In this document: positions 13,370-14,594 of the stretch, one piece after another
Numbering within the stretch: position 1 is the first letter of the stretch
Layout: each line of letters opens with the position of its first letter
NCBI GenBank assembly: GCA_033722575.1
Contig: JAWVYU010000094.1
Coordinates: forward strand, 1 to 14,594
Origin: GCA-2748575 sp033722575
GTDB lineage: Bacteria > Pseudomonadota > Gammaproteobacteria > Pseudomonadales > Ketobacteraceae
Direction of reading: 5' to 3'
DNA: 14,594 nt
Translations under genes and position numbers: made by a program
Notes under the pieces: generated by a model
The model's input: the letters and a program-made list of their open reading frames with translations, nothing else
What the model was told of the DNA's origin: nothing
Database searches by the model: none

Positions 13370-14398
13370 ATGAAACCCGTTGAACCGGTGCTGGTGACCG
13401 GTGCACTGGGATTTATCGGCAGGCGCACCGTTGAATCTTTGCTGGATCTTGGTGTCCGGGATGTTCGCGCTTTTGATCTGCCGGGTCTGTCCATGCCGGC
13501 CGAGTGGCAGGGCAGGGTGGAATACATTCCGGGAGATATCAGCTATCAGCCCGATGTGGATCGAGCCATGGGGGGCGTTGCCACCGTCATACATCTGGCG
13601 GCCATGGTGGGCGACTGGATCCCCCTGGCAAGGCATCAACGGGTAACGCTGGATGGCAGCCGCTATCTTTTCGATGCGGCCCTCCAGCAGAATGCCCGGG
13701 TGGTTTTGTCCTCTTCCATAGTCGTTTACGGCGATCGTCTGGCGGCAGGGCCCTGCCATGAGGAGGTTCCCTGGGGCCAGCCTCTGGGGCCCTACAGTAT
13801 CTGCAAGCAGGCACAGGAGAAAATGGCCTGGCGCTACTGTAACAAGCATGGCATGCCGTTGTCGGTGGTCAGGCCGGCCAATGTCTACGGGGCGGGTTCG
13901 CGGCCCTGGGTCCATGACGTGGTGGATGCCCTGCGGTGGGGCATGCCGATGCTGGTCAGTGGTGGCAACTTCAATGGGGCGCTGGTGCATGTGGATAACC
14001 TTGCCGAACTGCTGGTGCTATGCGCCAGCCATGAAAAAGCCCGGGGAGAAGCCTTCAACGGCGCCGACGGTAACACCGTCACCTGGCGGCAATACTTCAG
14101 CGATATCGCGGCAGCGCTGGATCTGCCCCCACCCCGCTCGGTGCCCAGGGCGCTGATTACGCCGGCAGCAGGCGTTGTGGAGCGGGCCTGGTCCCTGCTT
14201 GGCGTTACTCGCCGGCCACCGGTGACCCGGGAGGCGCTTAACCTGGTTTCAGCGAAAACCCTGATCCCCATCGATAAAGCCCGGTCCGTGCTGGGTTACA
14301 CTCCCCGGGTCAGTTATGAAACCGGCATCCGTGAAGTCCGCCAATATGTGAAAGCGCTGGCAACGGGTGGAAATCTGCGGGAAACCATCCATAGTTAA
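13370..14398 (+). CDS. NAD-dependent epimerase/dehydratase (extended short-chain dehydrogenase)
   Basis: This 342-residue enzyme has the extended SDR layout. The N-terminal Rossmann fold carries TGALGFIG (10-17). D36 at the end of the second strand favours NAD over NADP. GD at 55-56 and HLAAMVG (75-81) follow. The catalytic set is Ser115/Ser116 (VVLSSSIVVYG), Y142 and K146 (YSICK), followed by RPANVYG and a substrate-binding C-terminal part (about 190-342). The family includes sugar-nucleotide epimerases and dehydratases, and 3-beta-hydroxysteroid dehydrogenase-like enzymes; the sequence alone does not choose. The glycosyltransferase two genes upstream makes a sugar-nucleotide role the better guess. 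The start at 13370 is 8 bases after the orphan gene, with GAGG overlapping that gene's stop. It ends 58 bases before a partial membrane protein gene. Confidence 0.9.
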   Translation: MKPVEPVLVTGALGFIGRRTVESLLDLGVRDVRAFDLPGLSMPAEWQGRVEYIPGDISYQPDVDRAMGGVATVIHLAAMVGDWIPLARHQRVTLDGSRYLFDAALQQNARVVLSSSIVVYGDRLAAGPCHEEVPWGQPLGPYSICKQAQEKMAWRYCNKHGMPLSVVRPANVYGAGSRPWVHDVVDALRWGMPMLVSGGNFNGALVHVDNLAELLVLCASHEKARGEAFNGADGNTVTWRQYFSDIAAALDLPPPRSVPRALITPAAGVVERAWSLLGVTRRPPVTREALNLVSAKTLIPIDKARSVLGYTPRVSYETGIREVRQYVKALATGGNLRETIHS

Positions 14399-14456
14399 AC
14401 GAGGCGTCAGAAAACTTCCGGAGTGATCTGTCTTTCACACACCAGCCCTGATAACT

Positions 14457-14594
14457 ATGAATTGGTTAAAACTTCCCATTGTTCACCGGTTGATCCTGAC
14501 AATTCCGGTCAGCATCGTAGTGCTGTTATCTCTGGCAGCGCTTGCCAGTACGCCAGCCGTGGTGCTCGACCCCGGGGTCGAGCAATACGATGCA
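14457..14594 (+). CDS. N-terminus of a membrane-anchored protein, perhaps a 7TMR-DISM sensor (partial)
   Basis: An open frame runs from ATG 14457 to the right edge (46 codons). Residues about 9-31 (VHRLILTIPVSIVVLLSLAAL) form a signal peptide or anchor helix after a short Lys-containing start. The piece AVVLDPGVEQYDA after it resembles the beginning of periplasmic DISMED2 domains in diguanylate cyclases and sensor kinases, but this is a guess from a dozen residues. No good ribosome-binding site is seen upstream, so the start may lie elsewhere. If it is a sensor or cyclase, it would add signal control to the glycan genes before it. Confidence 0.45.
   Translation, partial: MNWLKLPIVHRLILTIPVSIVVLLSLAALASTPAVVLDPGVEQYDA

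Noticed and set aside
13334..13990. Open frame of 218 codons on the minus strand over the epimerase gene
   Set aside because: It is antisense to an SDR enzyme with all motifs intact; the translation is His/Pro/Gln-rich shadow sequence.

Overview
The window looks like ordinary chromosome from a moderately GC-rich gammaproteobacterium, probably a marine or halophilic one of the Marinobacter/Alcanivorax/Pseudomonas kind. I infer this from the protein families: a trypsin-like protease with a GlyGly-CTERM tail, a YqjF/YqjG-type redox pair, and a cytosolic EF-hand-like family common in such bacteria. The species is not certain. I see no tRNA, rRNA, CRISPR array, insertion sequence, phage gene or replication origin, and no stretch over 300 bases lacks a gene.

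Positions 1-10676 are transcribed on the minus strand. Read in transcription order from the right, they hold a LysR regulator (9723-10676), a soluble EF-hand-like protein of unknown function (8333-9622), a secreted trypsin-like protease with two accessory beta domains and a GlyGly-CTERM tail (6558-8171), a DoxX-family membrane protein (5904-6332), a glutathionyl-hydroquinone reductase (4873-5850), a second LysR regulator (3952-4845), and a tripartite ABC efflux system: ATPase (3129-3869), double-FtsX permease (754-3135) and HlyD-type adaptor (725 to beyond the left edge). The adaptor is cut by the window and is easy to miss.

The plus-strand part starts at a divergent promoter region (10677-10799). 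A ferritin-like diiron protein (10800-11915) faces the LysR gene there and ends at a strong intrinsic terminator (11962-12000). A new promoter then leads into a CgeB-like glycosyltransferase (12064-13020), a 90-residue orphan protein (13089-13361), an NAD-dependent epimerase/dehydratase (13370-14398) and the first 46 codons of a membrane-anchored protein (14457 to the right edge).

Three functional themes can be read. First, DoxX, hydroquinone reductase and LysR form a quinone or electrophile-stress module like E. coli yqjF-yqjG-yhaJ, with a candidate LysR operator in front of doxX and an efflux pump immediately downstream. Second, LysR and the diiron protein form a divergent regulator/target pair with overlapping back-to-back -10 elements and two dyads. 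Third, the glycosyltransferase, orphan and epimerase genes look like a small surface-glycan operon. The least explained items are the composite hairpin with an internal 13-bp tandem repeat at 6468-6550, the orphan protein, and the diiron enzyme, whose substrate is unknown. I found nothing that clearly amounts to a new defence or mobile system.
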